In this document: in pieces, positions 1-9,248 of the stretch
How the letters are laid out: every line of letters starts with the position of its first letter
How positions within the stretch are numbered: position 1 is the first letter of the stretch
NCBI RefSeq assembly: GCF_040784935.1
Contig: NZ_CP160680.1
Location: 186,001-250,000 of the forward strand
Source: Lewinella sp. LCG006
GTDB lineage: Bacteria > Bacteroidota > Bacteroidia > Chitinophagales > Saprospiraceae
DNA length: 64,000 bases
Direction: 5' to 3'
Translations under genes and position numbers: made by a program
Notes under the pieces: model-generated
What the model was told of the DNA's origin: nothing
Database searches by the model: none
Seen by the model: only the letters and a program-made list of their open reading frames with translations

Positions 1-3000
1 GTATAGGTGCCACTGGTACTCACTTCTTCGCCAAAGAGTTCTACACTTTCTCCAGCGCAAATTTGGAGCATTTCTTCGGTACTCACTGGGTTCAGTACCA
101 ATAGGGTGATACTGTGGGTGGAGTCGCAACCATTCTGCCCATCGAAAGTCGCTTGGTAAAGACCAGCTTCCGTAATCACTTCGCCAAACAGCTCAATTTC
201 TTCTCCTTCACAAATAGACAATTCCTCGGCAGTTTGCTGACTTTCCTGTACGATCAACTCAATCTGTACCAGGGAGTCGCAGCCATTCACGCTCGTAAAG
301 ATTTCGGTATACATACCCGGGGCATCTACCTCTTCCCCGTTGATCATAATCGTCTGTCCTGAACAGATTTCTATGGTCTGCTCACTCGTCAAATTCTCTT
401 CATTGAGTACTTCTACTACGACGGCCGTATTGCCCAAACTCAGGTCACAGTTGAAGGTATTGACTGCGCTGACCAAGCTATACGCCGTAGCTACCTCTGG
501 GTATAGCACCAAAGTGCCCCCCAGCGTAAAGTCGGTCACAGTTTGCGGTACACCGTTTGCCTCCAAGATCCAACTAAAGCTACCGCCCCAGGCAATATCC
601 CCCGTCACGGAAAGCTCAACGCCATCGCCTGGACACAATACATCGCGATTGGCCGCTAAACTTAAAACCACCTCTGGGCAAGAGGGCACAAAGGTTAAGC
701 ACTCCGCAAATGGGGAGGTATTATTGCCGCTATTGGTAGCAGTAGCAGTGAGCACTTCATCACCAGTTAGGTTCAGCCCTGTTAATAACCAGTTGCCGTC
801 GGGATCAGTAAAAGTAGTGTTGAGATAGGTTTTCCCTTGGCAGAGCACATTAAAAGGGCAATTGCTATCATCGTTGAGGAAAACTTCGATCAAGTCACCA
901 GGTTCAGCAGTGCCGTATAATTCATTTTCGTTTACTTCCGTGAGCACTGGAGGCTGTTTGTCGCCGTTAGCGCCATTGCGCAGTTGAATACCGCCATTGA
1001 ATCGGTTACAATAGATGCTGTTTTGTGTAATCTGGTGCGCTTGTCCATCGCCCAGCACCCCATCAATATTCACCGCCCACCAGTTATTGTACATGGTATT
1101 GCCTTCAACCAGTATCCGGTTCGCTCGGGAGGTCTGTACGCCATTGCGGAGACTAAACATTTCGTTGCCCCGAATTTCTACATCATCGGTGGTTACATAA
1201 ATACCCGTGGCCTGCTCCGGACTACTAATGGTATTGCTGTCAATGAGAATCTGACTAGCACTGGCCAAAACGGTGATTATCCGTTGGCCATTATAACCAT
1301 AGAGGGTATTGTTTCGGATCAATCCACTTCTACCTCTGACATCAATCAGTTCGCGAAAATCTATTATCGAGTTGTTTCTGATGTTGAAGTTACTCGACGT
1401 TTCTTCCAACAGTACTCCTCGCCCGAAACCTGGGCTTGCATGAAAGATCGTAAAGCCCTGGATGGTATTGAAGTTGCTGGCTATCGTAAACAATGGCTGA
1501 ACATTATCATACACGATGATGCGTTCACCAGCCCCATCAATGAGGATATTATCGTCGACAATCGAGGGTAGTGGTCCGTTGATAAAGAGCGTGTCATCTA
1601 TCGCCAAATCAAAGACGATGGTGTCCAGCTCAGCTAAGGCATTGGCACAGTTAATCGCTTGGCGCAAACTCCCGGCTACACTGTCCTGAGAAGTGGTTAC
1701 CCTGAACGTTGTCCCTTGTGGGCAAACGGAGTCCTCGGTACAAAAACTGGTGAGCTCCTCCCCCATAAATTCTCCTCCGATGGCGTACACTGCGCCTATT
1801 GAATTTTGCAATTTATAATTCCCCAAACCAGTAATGCAACAAATGCCATCATTGCCACTGTCGATTATACGGAAATCATAACACCCATCCGACAAGCAGT
1901 AATCATACTGGCGGGTTGCACGATCCGGAATATCCGTGCTACCAGCATCGGAATGCACGACCATGCCATCTCCGTCCAAAATTTCCCAGCTCACTTCCTC
2001 CGGATGATCATCAAAGGTGATAATGAAGTTGAGTACGTTTTCCAGACAGGCGAGACAGTCGGCATTCTCCGTACAATCGGGGTCATTACAATCTACCAGT
2101 CCGTCTAAATCATTATCAATACCATCGTAACAATTTTCCTGTACCACACCGTTGCAAATTACAACACTCGATTCATCGGTAAATATTCCACCGTTGGCAA
2201 TTTCCAGGCCATCGGCATCACTCAAGGAATAATTTCCTTCTCCACGACCACAACAGATGCCGTCTCCTCCACTATCGAATACAGTTAAGGTATAGCAAGC
2301 GTCGTCCAAACAAAATTCTTCGGTAATGGTCTGGCCAGCCAAATTATTCGTGTAAGCGGTTCCACTTTCTACGACCTCACCCGCCTCGTCGGTCAACTGC
2401 CAGGAGGTCTCGGTAGGGCGATTATCAAGCGTAAGGCTAAAATTGAAAACCGTTTGAGCACAGGGTAGACAAGCTATGTACTCGTCGCAATCAGGATCTT
2501 CACAGTCGGTCAGGCCATCAAAGTCATTGTCAAAACCATCATTACAAATTTCCGGGCTGGGTTCGCAGGGCGACAAGCATTCTGCGTTGTAGACACGACT
2601 CCGGATCAGATCACCAGGTTGTGGGCCAAAACCAAGGGCCAGATCAACGCCTACTGCTCCTATCAGATGACAATAGCTCATAACTGTACCGGCTTCAGGA
2701 AGAGCAGCATTTTGATTACAAGGCTGATTATCACTGTAACCAGCTTCAACACCACAGCGGTCAATCGCCGTGTTATTGCCGTTCCAAACACAATCATGGG
2801 TATGTCGTGAGCCCAAATTATGCCCTGTTTCATGAGATACTACCTTTACGGACCAAGAATAAACCGGGACCTCATTATAGTAGGGAAGAATCCCTGAATA
2901 ACCATGTTTAGCAAAGGAAGTACTACAAAGCACACTTAAATAAGCAAGTCCTCCATTACCTTGGTAACCAATCAAATGAGCAAGGTCGCCATTGAAGTCT

Positions 3001-3869
3001 AAGCCTGTTGCTATTCTAAATTGCGACAAGTATTGGTTAGTTGTAGGTCCGGTATAGGGATCCGTCTCATTCCAAATCACTAGCTCATGAAGATTCAGAT
3101 TAATGGCTTCATTGAAATACATCAAGCTAATCTGATTATATAATCCAGTAATATAATCCGTGGTATTGGCCACCCCTCCTTTGTCCTGGGTGATGTCATT
3201 ATCAACCTCCACGTACATCAGTACACAATTAGCAGGATTGGTTGAGGCACTATTGATTACAGCCTGGTGATCCACCTCAAAATCAATAGGCTCTTCAACC
3301 CCACACTCAAATTCCATGGCGGCATTCAAATCTTCTTCCCGGTAAAGCAGATGTCGCCCGGTAGGATCGTCTTTCAAAGCGGCCACATTGTAAGCTCCCG
3401 TTTCGCTGATGATCATACCAATCATTTGCTCTTTAAAGATACTGATGGAGACCAGCGAACGCTCTTCCCCCTCTACCATCCCCCAGTAGTGGTGGGCATC
3501 GCGTTCGGTAGGGGTATACGACCTTCTATCCTGGTCATAAACAGCAAAAGAAGGGCTCTGGCTGCGTGCCGGAATCAGTAAGAGATGGCGGGTTTGCCCG
3601 TCAGGAAAAGGAAGTGGTAAACGAATACGCCCCGTTCTGCGATACAGCAGTTCGTCGACATTGGCGGGTGAAAGCGTAAAGGTCATACCCGCTTCCAGTG
3701 CAGGGTTGGCCTGGCGAAAAGAAGGGCTTATGGCACGAGCCTCTCGCACCAAATCTACCGCTTCAAAGCTTGCTAAGGGATAATCACTAACGGCTGATGT
3801 AATTAAATTTTGGGCTTGCGTTGTCATCGCCAATAGGCTCAACAGGAGGAGTAGCGCTATATTTTTCAT
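1..3869 (-). CDS. Secreted multidomain M12-type zinc metalloprotease, 3' end outside window
   Basis: The frame starts at ATG 3869 with a clear signal peptide (MKNIALLLLLSLLAMTTQAQ) and stays open to base 1, so at least 1,289 residues are present and the C-terminus is missing. The catalytic motif HETGHNLGSRH (HExxHxxGxxH, encoded around 2,800-2,835) is that of reprolysin-like metzincins, followed by a VMSYCH segment that fits the Met-turn. After the protease come two repeats of about 110 residues separated by 'CxDGxDNDxDGLxDCxDPDC' linkers, then a parallel beta-helix-like region rich in N, I and G, and at the left edge at least three copies of a module 'ICxGExxxxxGexxxxxGxY...GCDS'. The same module occurs in the giant protein at 56966. 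A T9SS sorting domain is expected beyond the window. Probably cell-surface or secreted; the substrate is unknown. Confidence 0.9.
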   Translation of the reverse strand, partial: MKNIALLLLLSLLAMTTQAQNLITSAVSDYPLASFEAVDLVREARAISPSFRQANPALEAGMTFTLSPANVDELLYRRTGRIRLPLPFPDGQTRHLLLIPARSQSPSFAVYDQDRRSYTPTERDAHHYWGMVEGEERSLVSISIFKEQMIGMIISETGAYNVAALKDDPTGRHLLYREEDLNAAMEFECGVEEPIDFEVDHQAVINSASTNPANCVLMYVEVDNDITQDKGGVANTTDYITGLYNQISLMYFNEAINLNLHELVIWNETDPYTGPTTNQYLSQFRIATGLDFNGDLAHLIGYQGNGGLAYLSVLCSTSFAKHGYSGILPYYNEVPVYSWSVKVVSHETGHNLGSRHTHDCVWNGNNTAIDRCGVEAGYSDNQPCNQNAALPEAGTVMSYCHLIGAVGVDLALGFGPQPGDLIRSRVYNAECLSPCEPSPEICNDGFDNDFDGLTDCEDPDCDEYIACLPCAQTVFNFSLTLDNRPTETSWQLTDEAGEVVESGTAYTNNLAGQTITEEFCLDDACYTLTVFDSGGDGICCGRGEGNYSLSDADGLEIANGGIFTDESSVVICNGVVQENCYDGIDNDLDGLVDCNDPDCTENADCLACLENVLNFIITFDDHPEEVSWEILDGDGMVVHSDAGSTDIPDRATRQYDYCLSDGCYDFRIIDSGNDGICCITGLGNYKLQNSIGAVYAIGGEFMGEELTSFCTEDSVCPQGTTFRVTTSQDSVAGSLRQAINCANALAELDTIVFDLAIDDTLFINGPLPSIVDDNILIDGAGERIIVYDNVQPLFTIASNFNTIQGFTIFHASPGFGRGVLLEETSSNFNIRNNSIIDFRELIDVRGRSGLIRNNTLYGYNGQRIITVLASASQILIDSNTISSPEQATGIYVTTDDVEIRGNEMFSLRNGVQTSRANRILVEGNTMYNNWWAVNIDGVLGDGQAHQITQNSIYCNRFNGGIQLRNGANGDKQPPVLTEVNENELYGTAEPGDLIEVFLNDDSNCPFNVLCQGKTYLNTTFTDPDGNWLLTGLNLTGDEVLTATATNSGNNTSPFAECLTFVPSCPEVVLSLAANRDVLCPGDGVELSVTGDIAWGGSFSWILEANGVPQTVTDFTLGGTLVLYPEVATAYSLVSAVNTFNCDLSLGNTAVVVEVLNEENLTSEQTIEICSGQTIMINGEEVDAPGMYTEIFTSVNGCDSLVQIELIVQESQQTAEELSICEGEEIELFGEVITEAGLYQATFDGQNGCDSTHSITLLVLNPVSTEEMLQICAGESVELFGEEVSTSGTY

Positions 3870-3959
3870 AGATAGTTAACTAGGCTGCTAAAGTGTGATG
3901 GAGAACAAGATAAGAAAAATCTTTTTTGGGTAAGGCAATAAACAGCGACCTAAAAGAAA

Positions 3960-3987
3960 GCATTATACACAATGCCGTGCATAATGC
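3960..3987 (-). terminator. Hairpin terminator after the VOC gene
   Basis: On the minus strand the stem GCATTAT/ATAATGC, extended by CAC/GTG, begins one base after the VOC stop codon and is followed by TTTCTTTT. The position and T-rich tail fit an intrinsic terminator that isolates the VOC gene from the metalloprotease gene starting at 3869. Confidence 0.65.
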
Positions 3988-3988
3988 T

Positions 3989-4438
3989 TTATTCTTCAGG
4001 TTTTGTATAAGTCACTATGTCAATTCCAATTCCGTTTGGGTCTTTTATTGCAAAATGTCTGTCTCCCCAAGGTTCGTCTCGGATTTCAATTTCTATATGA
4101 ATACCTTTATCTTTCAGTTGTTTATAAACCTCATCTACTTTCTCAACTTCAATGGTCAAATAAACTCCATTCCCGTTAAATGCAGACTGGAAAATATTTT
4201 GTTGGCTGGGGTGGTTGGGTTGTAAAAAACTGATTTCTGCCGAATGATTGGGGGTATGAAGTAATAAATAAAATTCGTTTTCAAAACTTACCCCAAAGTC
4301 CAATGTTTCTGTGTAAAACTTCTTGGTTTCCTGTAGTTTGTCGGTAATCACTCCGGCATTAAGTTTCATTTGGTTGGTTGATTGTGCATACGTCCAACTT
4401 ACCGTAAGAACAAATGCGGTTAATAAGATTGCTTTCAT
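3989..4438 (-). CDS. Exported VOC (glyoxalase/bleomycin-resistance fold) protein
   Basis: 149 residues. The start is placed at ATG 4438 because it begins a signal peptide (MKAILLTAFVLTVSWTYAQS); the frame is open 22 codons further upstream but that part has no such feature. The body shows one VOC half: 'KLQETKKFYTETLDFGVSF', then a C-terminal 'RHFAIKDPNGIGIDIV' strand pattern with the usual DPNG turn and an acidic residue at the family's metal position. VOC proteins act on or bind small molecules, but nothing identifies a substrate, and most relatives are cytoplasmic, so the signal peptide is unusual. It lies 69 bases downstream of the AraC-type gene on the same strand and may be its target or operon partner. 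Confidence 0.8.
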   Translation of the reverse strand: MKAILLTAFVLTVSWTYAQSTNQMKLNAGVITDKLQETKKFYTETLDFGVSFENEFYLLLHTPNHSAEISFLQPNHPSQQNIFQSAFNGNGVYLTIEVEKVDEVYKQLKDKGIHIEIEIRDEPWGDRHFAIKDPNGIGIDIVTYTKPEE

Positions 4439-4507
4439 TGTCAATGATTTTGTTGTTACAAATTTAGGTTGACAAGAAACCAAGACATTGTAAAAATCGG
4501 ACAAATC

Positions 4508-5344
4508 TTAACGGAAGGCTTCGGAAGGTGTTACACCGTAGAATGTTTTGAAGGTTTTAATAAAATGGGCTTGGTCAAAAAAACCAACATCAAAGTACAA
4601 TTTGTTCGCTCTTAGACTTTGTTTTGAAGGTTTAGCATTTAATATATATTGAAAGCGGACAACGTTACAAAACGATTTTGCTGTAGTGCCAATATAAAAG
4701 TTGAAAATCCTACGCAGCTGTCTTGGACTTAGACCTGTATTAAGGTCTTTTTCGGTATCCAAATACCCATTCTTTTGAAAAATCAGGATTAGCGCATCTA
4801 AAAAACGGTGATCATAATTGGTACCTTTATTTTTTAAAAGTCCGACTAATTTTCCGTTCATTATTTTTGTAATCTTTTCAAATGAATCCTCAGCTTTGAT
4901 TGCGGAATTAATCCACTCGGAAAAATTGGGTAAAATTTTGTTCAGTTCTTGGGATTGATTACTTAAAATTTTGGCGTCCACTCCGAACAAGTATGGAAAA
5001 GCAGAAGGTAAATAACGAATACCTATATAATCAAATTCCTTTCCTATAGGGAATTGAACGAACTTTCGGCAAAATCCCATTACGAAGTTTTCAGCCGGTT
5101 GTTTATGGTCAAAAAAAATATCGATACAACCGTCAGAAACCACTCGATAATTGTAATCTATTTTTAAGGTTTCCTTTGTTTTAAGTTGCCAAAAGCAGTA
5201 AATATAGTTTTCAATTGCTTTATTTGGCAGTATTTCTTGATAACTTATTTCGCTATCATTAACCGAAACGGATGGTTGAATCGGTTTATAATATTCTCTT
5301 ATACTTTTCAGTTCATCCACTGTGTTTTTTTTGGTTTTGTGCAC
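4508..5344 (-). CDS. AraC-family transcriptional regulator
   Basis: 278 residues, apparent start GTG 5344; a second GTG at 5320 (MDELKSIREYYKPI) is an equally good start. The C-terminal ~100 residues carry the AraC double helix-turn-helix, ending with the family signature 'DVGFFDQAHFIKTFKTFYG' plus 'VTPSEAFR'. The N-terminal part, with a CFWQLK segment, resembles the ligand-binding domain seen in many Bacteroidota AraC regulators. The gene begins immediately after the structured region that closes the serine-hydrolase unit (5345-5497), so it may be a further cassette or the first resident gene left of the array. It likely controls the downstream VOC gene. Ligand unknown. Confidence 0.88.
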   Translation of the reverse strand: MHKTKKNTVDELKSIREYYKPIQPSVSVNDSEISYQEILPNKAIENYIYCFWQLKTKETLKIDYNYRVVSDGCIDIFFDHKQPAENFVMGFCRKFVQFPIGKEFDYIGIRYLPSAFPYLFGVDAKILSNQSQELNKILPNFSEWINSAIKAEDSFEKITKIMNGKLVGLLKNKGTNYDHRFLDALILIFQKNGYLDTEKDLNTGLSPRQLRRIFNFYIGTTAKSFCNVVRFQYILNAKPSKQSLRANKLYFDVGFFDQAHFIKTFKTFYGVTPSEAFR

Positions 5345-5497
5345 ATCTCAAGTTCTGTCTGCGTACCCTTCTCCAAAAACAGATCACCTTCCCATCACCA
5401 GCGCAGACAGGTCAGTTGCCGACGGCCAAAGCCTTTGGCGACGAGCTGTTGGAGCTGTCTCAAGAGGTTTACGACCTTTGATGGAGGTGTGTAGTGC
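5345..5497 (-). repeat. attC-like site closing cassette 8 (degenerate)
   Basis: The box at 5487-5497 (plus gtgtgtagtgc) lies one base past the stop of the serine-hydrolase gene and matches 10 of 11 bases of the unit's own start (plus complement of 6950-6937, GTGTGTAATGC), though its GTT is replaced by gag. Inside are a hairpin CTGTCTGCG/CGCAGACAG and a short palindrome GCCAAAG-CTTTGGC. No CGTT boundary is visible at the left end, so this is the weakest of the sites and may be decayed. Confidence 0.45.
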
Positions 5498-5498
5498 T

Positions 5499-6884
5499 TT
5501 AGTTTTTCCCAGTAATCAAAAATTCTTTTAAGGTAACCAAGGTTAACCAACCACCCGTAATATTATTTGCGGTAAAAATAAATCCTACGTCGCTCTCAGG
5601 GTAGTATCTATAGAAAGAAACAAAATCCCTCGTAATGCCAGTATGCCCATAGGATTCTCCAATATTGTCCTTTCTTAATTCAAAGCCCATTCCGCGGGAA
5701 AGAGATTCGTTTATTACGGTGTGTTTTCTAAAAATATCATCATACGTTTTTGGAGACAATCCGACTTTATTCCTTACCGCTATGGCGAATTTTGCAAAGT
5801 CAACAGGGTTCGTCATTAAACTAGCCGCCATGTTCGGTTCTTTAAAGCCCGACCTTGATGGAGTGCCTCTGTAAAAACCGTCGGCAATATTGTTTCTTAC
5901 ATAATCATTCGTTTTAAAATAAAAGTTGTTTAGCCCCAAAGGCTGTATTAATTCTTCTTCAAGGATAGTTTCAATATCCTTGTTAGTTAAGTGTACAAGA
6001 ACTCTTTTTAGATATTCAAAACCTTCACCGGAATAGCCAAATTGCATGCCGGGAGTAAAGAGCAAATCAAATTCGCCTTTTTCATTCCTTTCTGCCCAGT
6101 TTGGAAAACCTGTTTGATGGTTCAATACATGACGTGCAGTAATTAGCCTGTAACGGCTATCGTGTTCCACATCAGGAAATGGCAAGTATTTGTATAAGGG
6201 CTTGTCTAAGTCAATTACACCTTTCTCAACCAACCGCAGTACTACAAAGGAAAAAACTGGTTTGGTAATAGAACCGAATTCAAATATAGTAGACTCGTTT
6301 ACAGCTTCTTCTGTAATCGGATTTACAACTCCATAAGCTTTAGAATATACAACTTGTCCGTTCTTAATGATGGCGAGAGAAGCTCCGGGAACCTGATAGT
6401 AGTCCAGGTTATGAAGTATGAACTCATCCAACATACTTATGCTTGTACTATCTAAATTAAAAATAACCCCCTCTTTTGGTATTGTCGACTGCAGGATGAG
6501 CGTGTCAAGCACAAGGGTATGATGGTTCTGACTGACCGTAGGATCAATATTGAAAAATACTTTCGAAGAAGTCTCATTTATTCTAATAAAGCCTTGGTCC
6601 CAATCCCTATGCCAGTGATAGTTGCTATAAGGGGTAGCTACATAGTCTCCAACAGGTAATAACAGTTTATAATTTCCCGTAGAATCGACTTTTACAAACT
6701 TGATGAAGGCTGGGTCATACTTTGATTTAATGATAACCTTATCTGGAAAATGAATTATCGAGTCGTTTGACCACTTTACCAGACCGTTAACCATAATTGA
6801 ATCGATGGATTGAGCCTGAATTTGCAAGCAAAAAATTAAGCTACAGATTATCCCCGTTGGCAATAATTTATTAATTATGCTCAT
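5499..6884 (-). CDS. Secreted serine hydrolase, class C beta-lactamase fold (cassette 8)
   Basis: 461 residues with a signal peptide. The first ~140 residues form an extra N-terminal domain with no assignment, probably beta-rich. The hydrolase domain follows: nucleophile motif S205-I-T-K208, a YSG at 284-286 where class C enzymes have Y-x-N, and H414-T-G416 in place of KTG. This fits the beta-lactamase-related family (esterases, D-amino-peptidases, PBP-like) more than a true antibiotic-degrading enzyme. The ATG is 66 bases inside the cassette boundary at 6950 and the stop abuts the cassette-end box at 5487-5497. The enzyme probably acts in the periplasm or outside the cell; substrate unknown. 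Confidence 0.85.
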   Translation of the reverse strand: MSIINKLLPTGIICSLIFCLQIQAQSIDSIMVNGLVKWSNDSIIHFPDKVIIKSKYDPAFIKFVKVDSTGNYKLLLPVGDYVATPYSNYHWHRDWDQGFIRINETSSKVFFNIDPTVSQNHHTLVLDTLILQSTIPKEGVIFNLDSTSISMLDEFILHNLDYYQVPGASLAIIKNGQVVYSKAYGVVNPITEEAVNESTIFEFGSITKPVFSFVVLRLVEKGVIDLDKPLYKYLPFPDVEHDSRYRLITARHVLNHQTGFPNWAERNEKGEFDLLFTPGMQFGYSGEGFEYLKRVLVHLTNKDIETILEEELIQPLGLNNFYFKTNDYVRNNIADGFYRGTPSRSGFKEPNMAASLMTNPVDFAKFAIAVRNKVGLSPKTYDDIFRKHTVINESLSRGMGFELRKDNIGESYGHTGITRDFVSFYRYYPESDVGFIFTANNITGGWLTLVTLKEFLITGKN

Positions 6885-6950
6885 TTATAAATGTCTAAAA
6901 GTTAAAATAAAAATAGTTAGGTGTTTTCCTTTGGTTGCATTACACACAAC

Positions 6951-7083
6951 GTTTTTCGGTGCCGCGCAGTGTCTGCCTTAACCAATGTTGCGTCATGGTT
7001 TTAACGTGACCAATTTAGGGATTTTAACCCGAAGAATCAACGTTGTGGCGGCATTGACGCGGCAGCATTGTGGGGCCAGTGGC
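6951..7083 (-). repeat. attC-like site type A, closing cassette 7 (Fic)
   Basis: About 133 bases. The box at 7070-7083 (gtggggccagtggc) matches the start of its own cassette (GTTGGGGCCAATGGC at 8360) with one gap and one mismatch. Long imperfect arms (minus strand TGCCGCGTCAATGCCGCC against GGCAGACACTGCGCGGCA) bracket an inner palindrome around GGTTTTAACG. The left end reads CCGAAAAACGTT on the minus strand, then the next cassette begins. It is clearly homologous over its length to the site at 9249-9374. Confidence 0.7.
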
Positions 7084-7316
7084 GGTTTAAACAAACTGAT
7101 CTTTATGTCATCACTTCAAATTACTCATGAATTCAAAGTAAGTATACTATTTCAATAAGTTTCAATTCCACAAATCGACCTCAAACAATAAACGTTTTGA
7201 TAATCAATAGATTACAAGCAACAATTGTCTTCTGACCTTAGATTCCAACTTAAAATCATCCAATTTTTGTCATTCAATATTTAGTCGTTTATTCGTATTC
7301 TCCGTCTATTCGGAAA
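7084..7316. other. Non-coding 3' region of the Fic cassette
   Basis: These 233 AT-rich bases lie between the Fic stop codon and the attC-like site. I see no ORF, no strong hairpin and no recognisable promoter here; it may be the remnant of a lost gene. Confidence 0.5.
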
Positions 7317-8288
7317 TCAATTCTTCTTTGCTTTATATGTTGTATTTCGTTTATCACCGTGCTTCTCAAACAAACCCATCTCCACCCCTTCTTGTAAATC
7401 TCTACTTGCTGTGGCTGAAGAAATATCTTTAAACACTTCCATATAATCTTTCCTCGAGAATGACGCAATATTCATTGATTTAAAGTATCGTAATCGATCG
7501 TCTCTTTTCATTGTTCTATTACTAAATGATAACAACTCATCTAGTGATTGGCCAATTACTCTAAGCATGTATTCTATAAAAATTGTGGATTCGCCATGGT
7601 TATCACTTGCTCCTAGTACATCATAATATTCTCTTTGAGTATCACTTATTAATGTCTCAAATGGGAGATACTCAAATACAGGATATGTTTTCGACAGAAT
7701 CACACTTTGCCATAATCTTCCCATTCTTCCATTTCCATCCAAAAAAGGATGTATGAATTCCATCTCATAATGAAAGACACAACTTTTGATCAATAATAAG
7801 TCCTCTGTCTCTTTCAGATATTTAAACAAGTCACTCATCAAATAATCCACATTTGCTGCGGGCGGTGCTAAATACGCTACTTTATCTCCTTGAACAATAC
7901 CTACATTTTCAGTTCTGTATTGTCCTGGTTTTTTAATTAATCCCTTCATTAAAAGCTTATGTGCCAATAAAAAGGACTTTGCTGAATATGGATCATATTT
8001 CTCTAGGTTCTCATATACTTCAATCGCATTCTTGACTTCTAGAATATCTTCTTTAGGACCTATTACTCGCTTATTGTCGAGTATCGCTGTAATTTGGTCC
8101 TCAGTTAGTGTATTACCTTCAATCTTTAGAGAAGAATGGATAGTCTTTACCCTATTCCTTTTTCTCAATTGAGGTGAAGGTTTATCTAAGTATAGCGCTT
8201 TAGCTTCACCTAGTCGCTCAGATATTTGCGTTACTAACTTAAAAATTGTGGATGTGAGACTATACGGGGGCTTCACTGATACTATCAT
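7317..8288 (-). CDS. Fic-domain protein with self-inhibitory motif (cassette 7)
   Basis: 323 residues. The Fic active-site motif HPFLDGNGRMGR spans residues 180-191, complete with catalytic His180 and the nucleotide-binding GNGR, so an active AMP-transferase (or other UMP/phosphocholine-type transferase) is expected. An N-terminal helix carries S53-L-K-I-E57-G58, matching the (S/T)xxxE(G/N) inhibitory motif of class II Fic proteins, in which the glutamate blocks ATP gamma-phosphate binding until relieved. The last ~80 residues look like a winged helix, as in many stand-alone bacterial Fic regulators. ATG 8288 is 72 bases inside the cassette start at 8360. No antitoxin partner is encoded beside it, consistent with internal inhibition. 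Target unknown. Confidence 0.93.
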   Translation of the reverse strand: MIVSVKPPYSLTSTIFKLVTQISERLGEAKALYLDKPSPQLRKRNRVKTIHSSLKIEGNTLTEDQITAILDNKRVIGPKEDILEVKNAIEVYENLEKYDPYSAKSFLLAHKLLMKGLIKKPGQYRTENVGIVQGDKVAYLAPPAANVDYLMSDLFKYLKETEDLLLIKSCVFHYEMEFIHPFLDGNGRMGRLWQSVILSKTYPVFEYLPFETLISDTQREYYDVLGASDNHGESTIFIEYMLRVIGQSLDELLSFSNRTMKRDDRLRYFKSMNIASFSRKDYMEVFKDISSATASRDLQEGVEMGLFEKHGDKRNTTYKAKKN

Positions 8289-8360
8289 TTGATACTATCA
8301 AATATACTACTTTCCTTTTAGAATGGGAAAAATTAATAGGCAATAGCCATTGGCCCCAAC

Positions 8361-8598
8361 GTTTTTCGGGACATGTGAGGTTCGCAGCGAAGCGAAGAAG
8401 CTTGTGCAGCACGGGCTTGCCCTAAAAACGTTGTCCAAGATGCGGAGCGGAGTGGAGTATCTTGGTCAACGGATTTGTATATGAGCTGTGGCGTGTCTCG
8501 GCACGAACCTCTCCAAATAAAAACCGGCTTTGGAAGATCCTGCGGATTTTCCAAGTGAGGACTGAACAAGCCATAGCTTATATACTGTGTTGTGGTGC
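8361..8598 (-). repeat. Extended attC-like site, type B, closing cassette 6
   Basis: The box 8589-8598 (gttgtggtgc) is a perfect 10/10 match to the start of its own cassette (complement of 9248-9239). Inner arms GTATATGAGCTGTGG (8477-8491) and CCATAGCTTATATAC (8571-8585) pair 13 of 15. Left of them is the shared module: hairpin GTTGTCCAAGAT...ATCTTGGTCAAC (8430-8470) and arms CGTTTTTCGGG / CCTAAAAACG. Unlike the three other type B sites it lacks the inner AAAATTTT hairpin. A second small hairpin TTGGAA...TTCCAA sits in the loop. Confidence 0.7.
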
Positions 8599-9072
8599 GT
8601 TTTTTTTAACGTTTTGTAAATCCAAATATTTCTTAAAATTGTGTCGAAGTCGGCTTGTTAAAAACATTCCGAATAGATAAAATAAAATTCCCACTGCAAT
8701 TACAATTATTCCAAAAATTGAGGTTTCATTATTTAATTCTGTAATTATTATGAAAATCAGTCCTATTAATACAGTAAGAATAGGGAAAATAGCTAATACG
8801 GGATTTGGTTTAATTTTTAAATTTATTAATGTGTTTTTCCCTGATTTTATTATTTTCCCATATAAATATGCAGTGCTTCTTTTAAAATTTGGCACATACC
8901 ATTTTATATAAGTCCATTTATCATAAGTTTCAAACTCATTTTGACTTGTAAATTTCCCAACAAAGCTTAAGTTACTTTGCTTAAAGATGTCTTCAATTTT
9001 TTGCCTTAAATTATCTCCATTCAAATTCGAAGAGTAATTTATATTTTTGGTATTTAGTATTTTGTCAATCAT
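8578..9072 (-). CDS. Small two-helix membrane protein of unknown function (cassette 6)
   Basis: 164 residues. The N-terminal ~90 residues are soluble, with aromatic-rich strands (KWTYIKWYVPNF). Two membrane helices follow (about residues 93-111, ILTVLIGLIFIIITEL, and 118-138, IFGIIVIAVGILFYLFGMF), then a basic tail. I do not recognise a family; small membrane proteins of this kind are frequent as single genes in cassette-like loci. The reading frame runs through the cassette-end box (8589-8598), so the last residues, NAPQHSI, are encoded by the attC-like site itself. The 5' leader inside the cassette is 176 bases. Confidence 0.75.
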   Translation of the reverse strand: MIDKILNTKNINYSSNLNGDNLRQKIEDIFKQSNLSFVGKFTSQNEFETYDKWTYIKWYVPNFKRSTAYLYGKIIKSGKNTLINLKIKPNPVLAIFPILTVLIGLIFIIITELNNETSIFGIIVIAVGILFYLFGMFLTSRLRHNFKKYLDLQNVKKNAPQHSI

Positions 9073-9248
9073 TTTCTGTCAGTATTTATTATTATAAATT
9101 TTAAAAATTTTCCGTTTGCCTTTTAGTCCGAAAAGAATCATTTCAATTTTGATTTAAGATACATTTTTCAATTCCTCCACAAACATTTTCGGCATTCCAT
9201 TTCTCCGAATCTTCAGACTTTCTCGATTTTTCTTAAATGCACCACAAC

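Noticed and set aside
114-3581. Plus-strand frames in the first 3.6 kb
   Set aside because: All lie opposite the long uninterrupted minus-strand metalloprotease frame and show no domain features.
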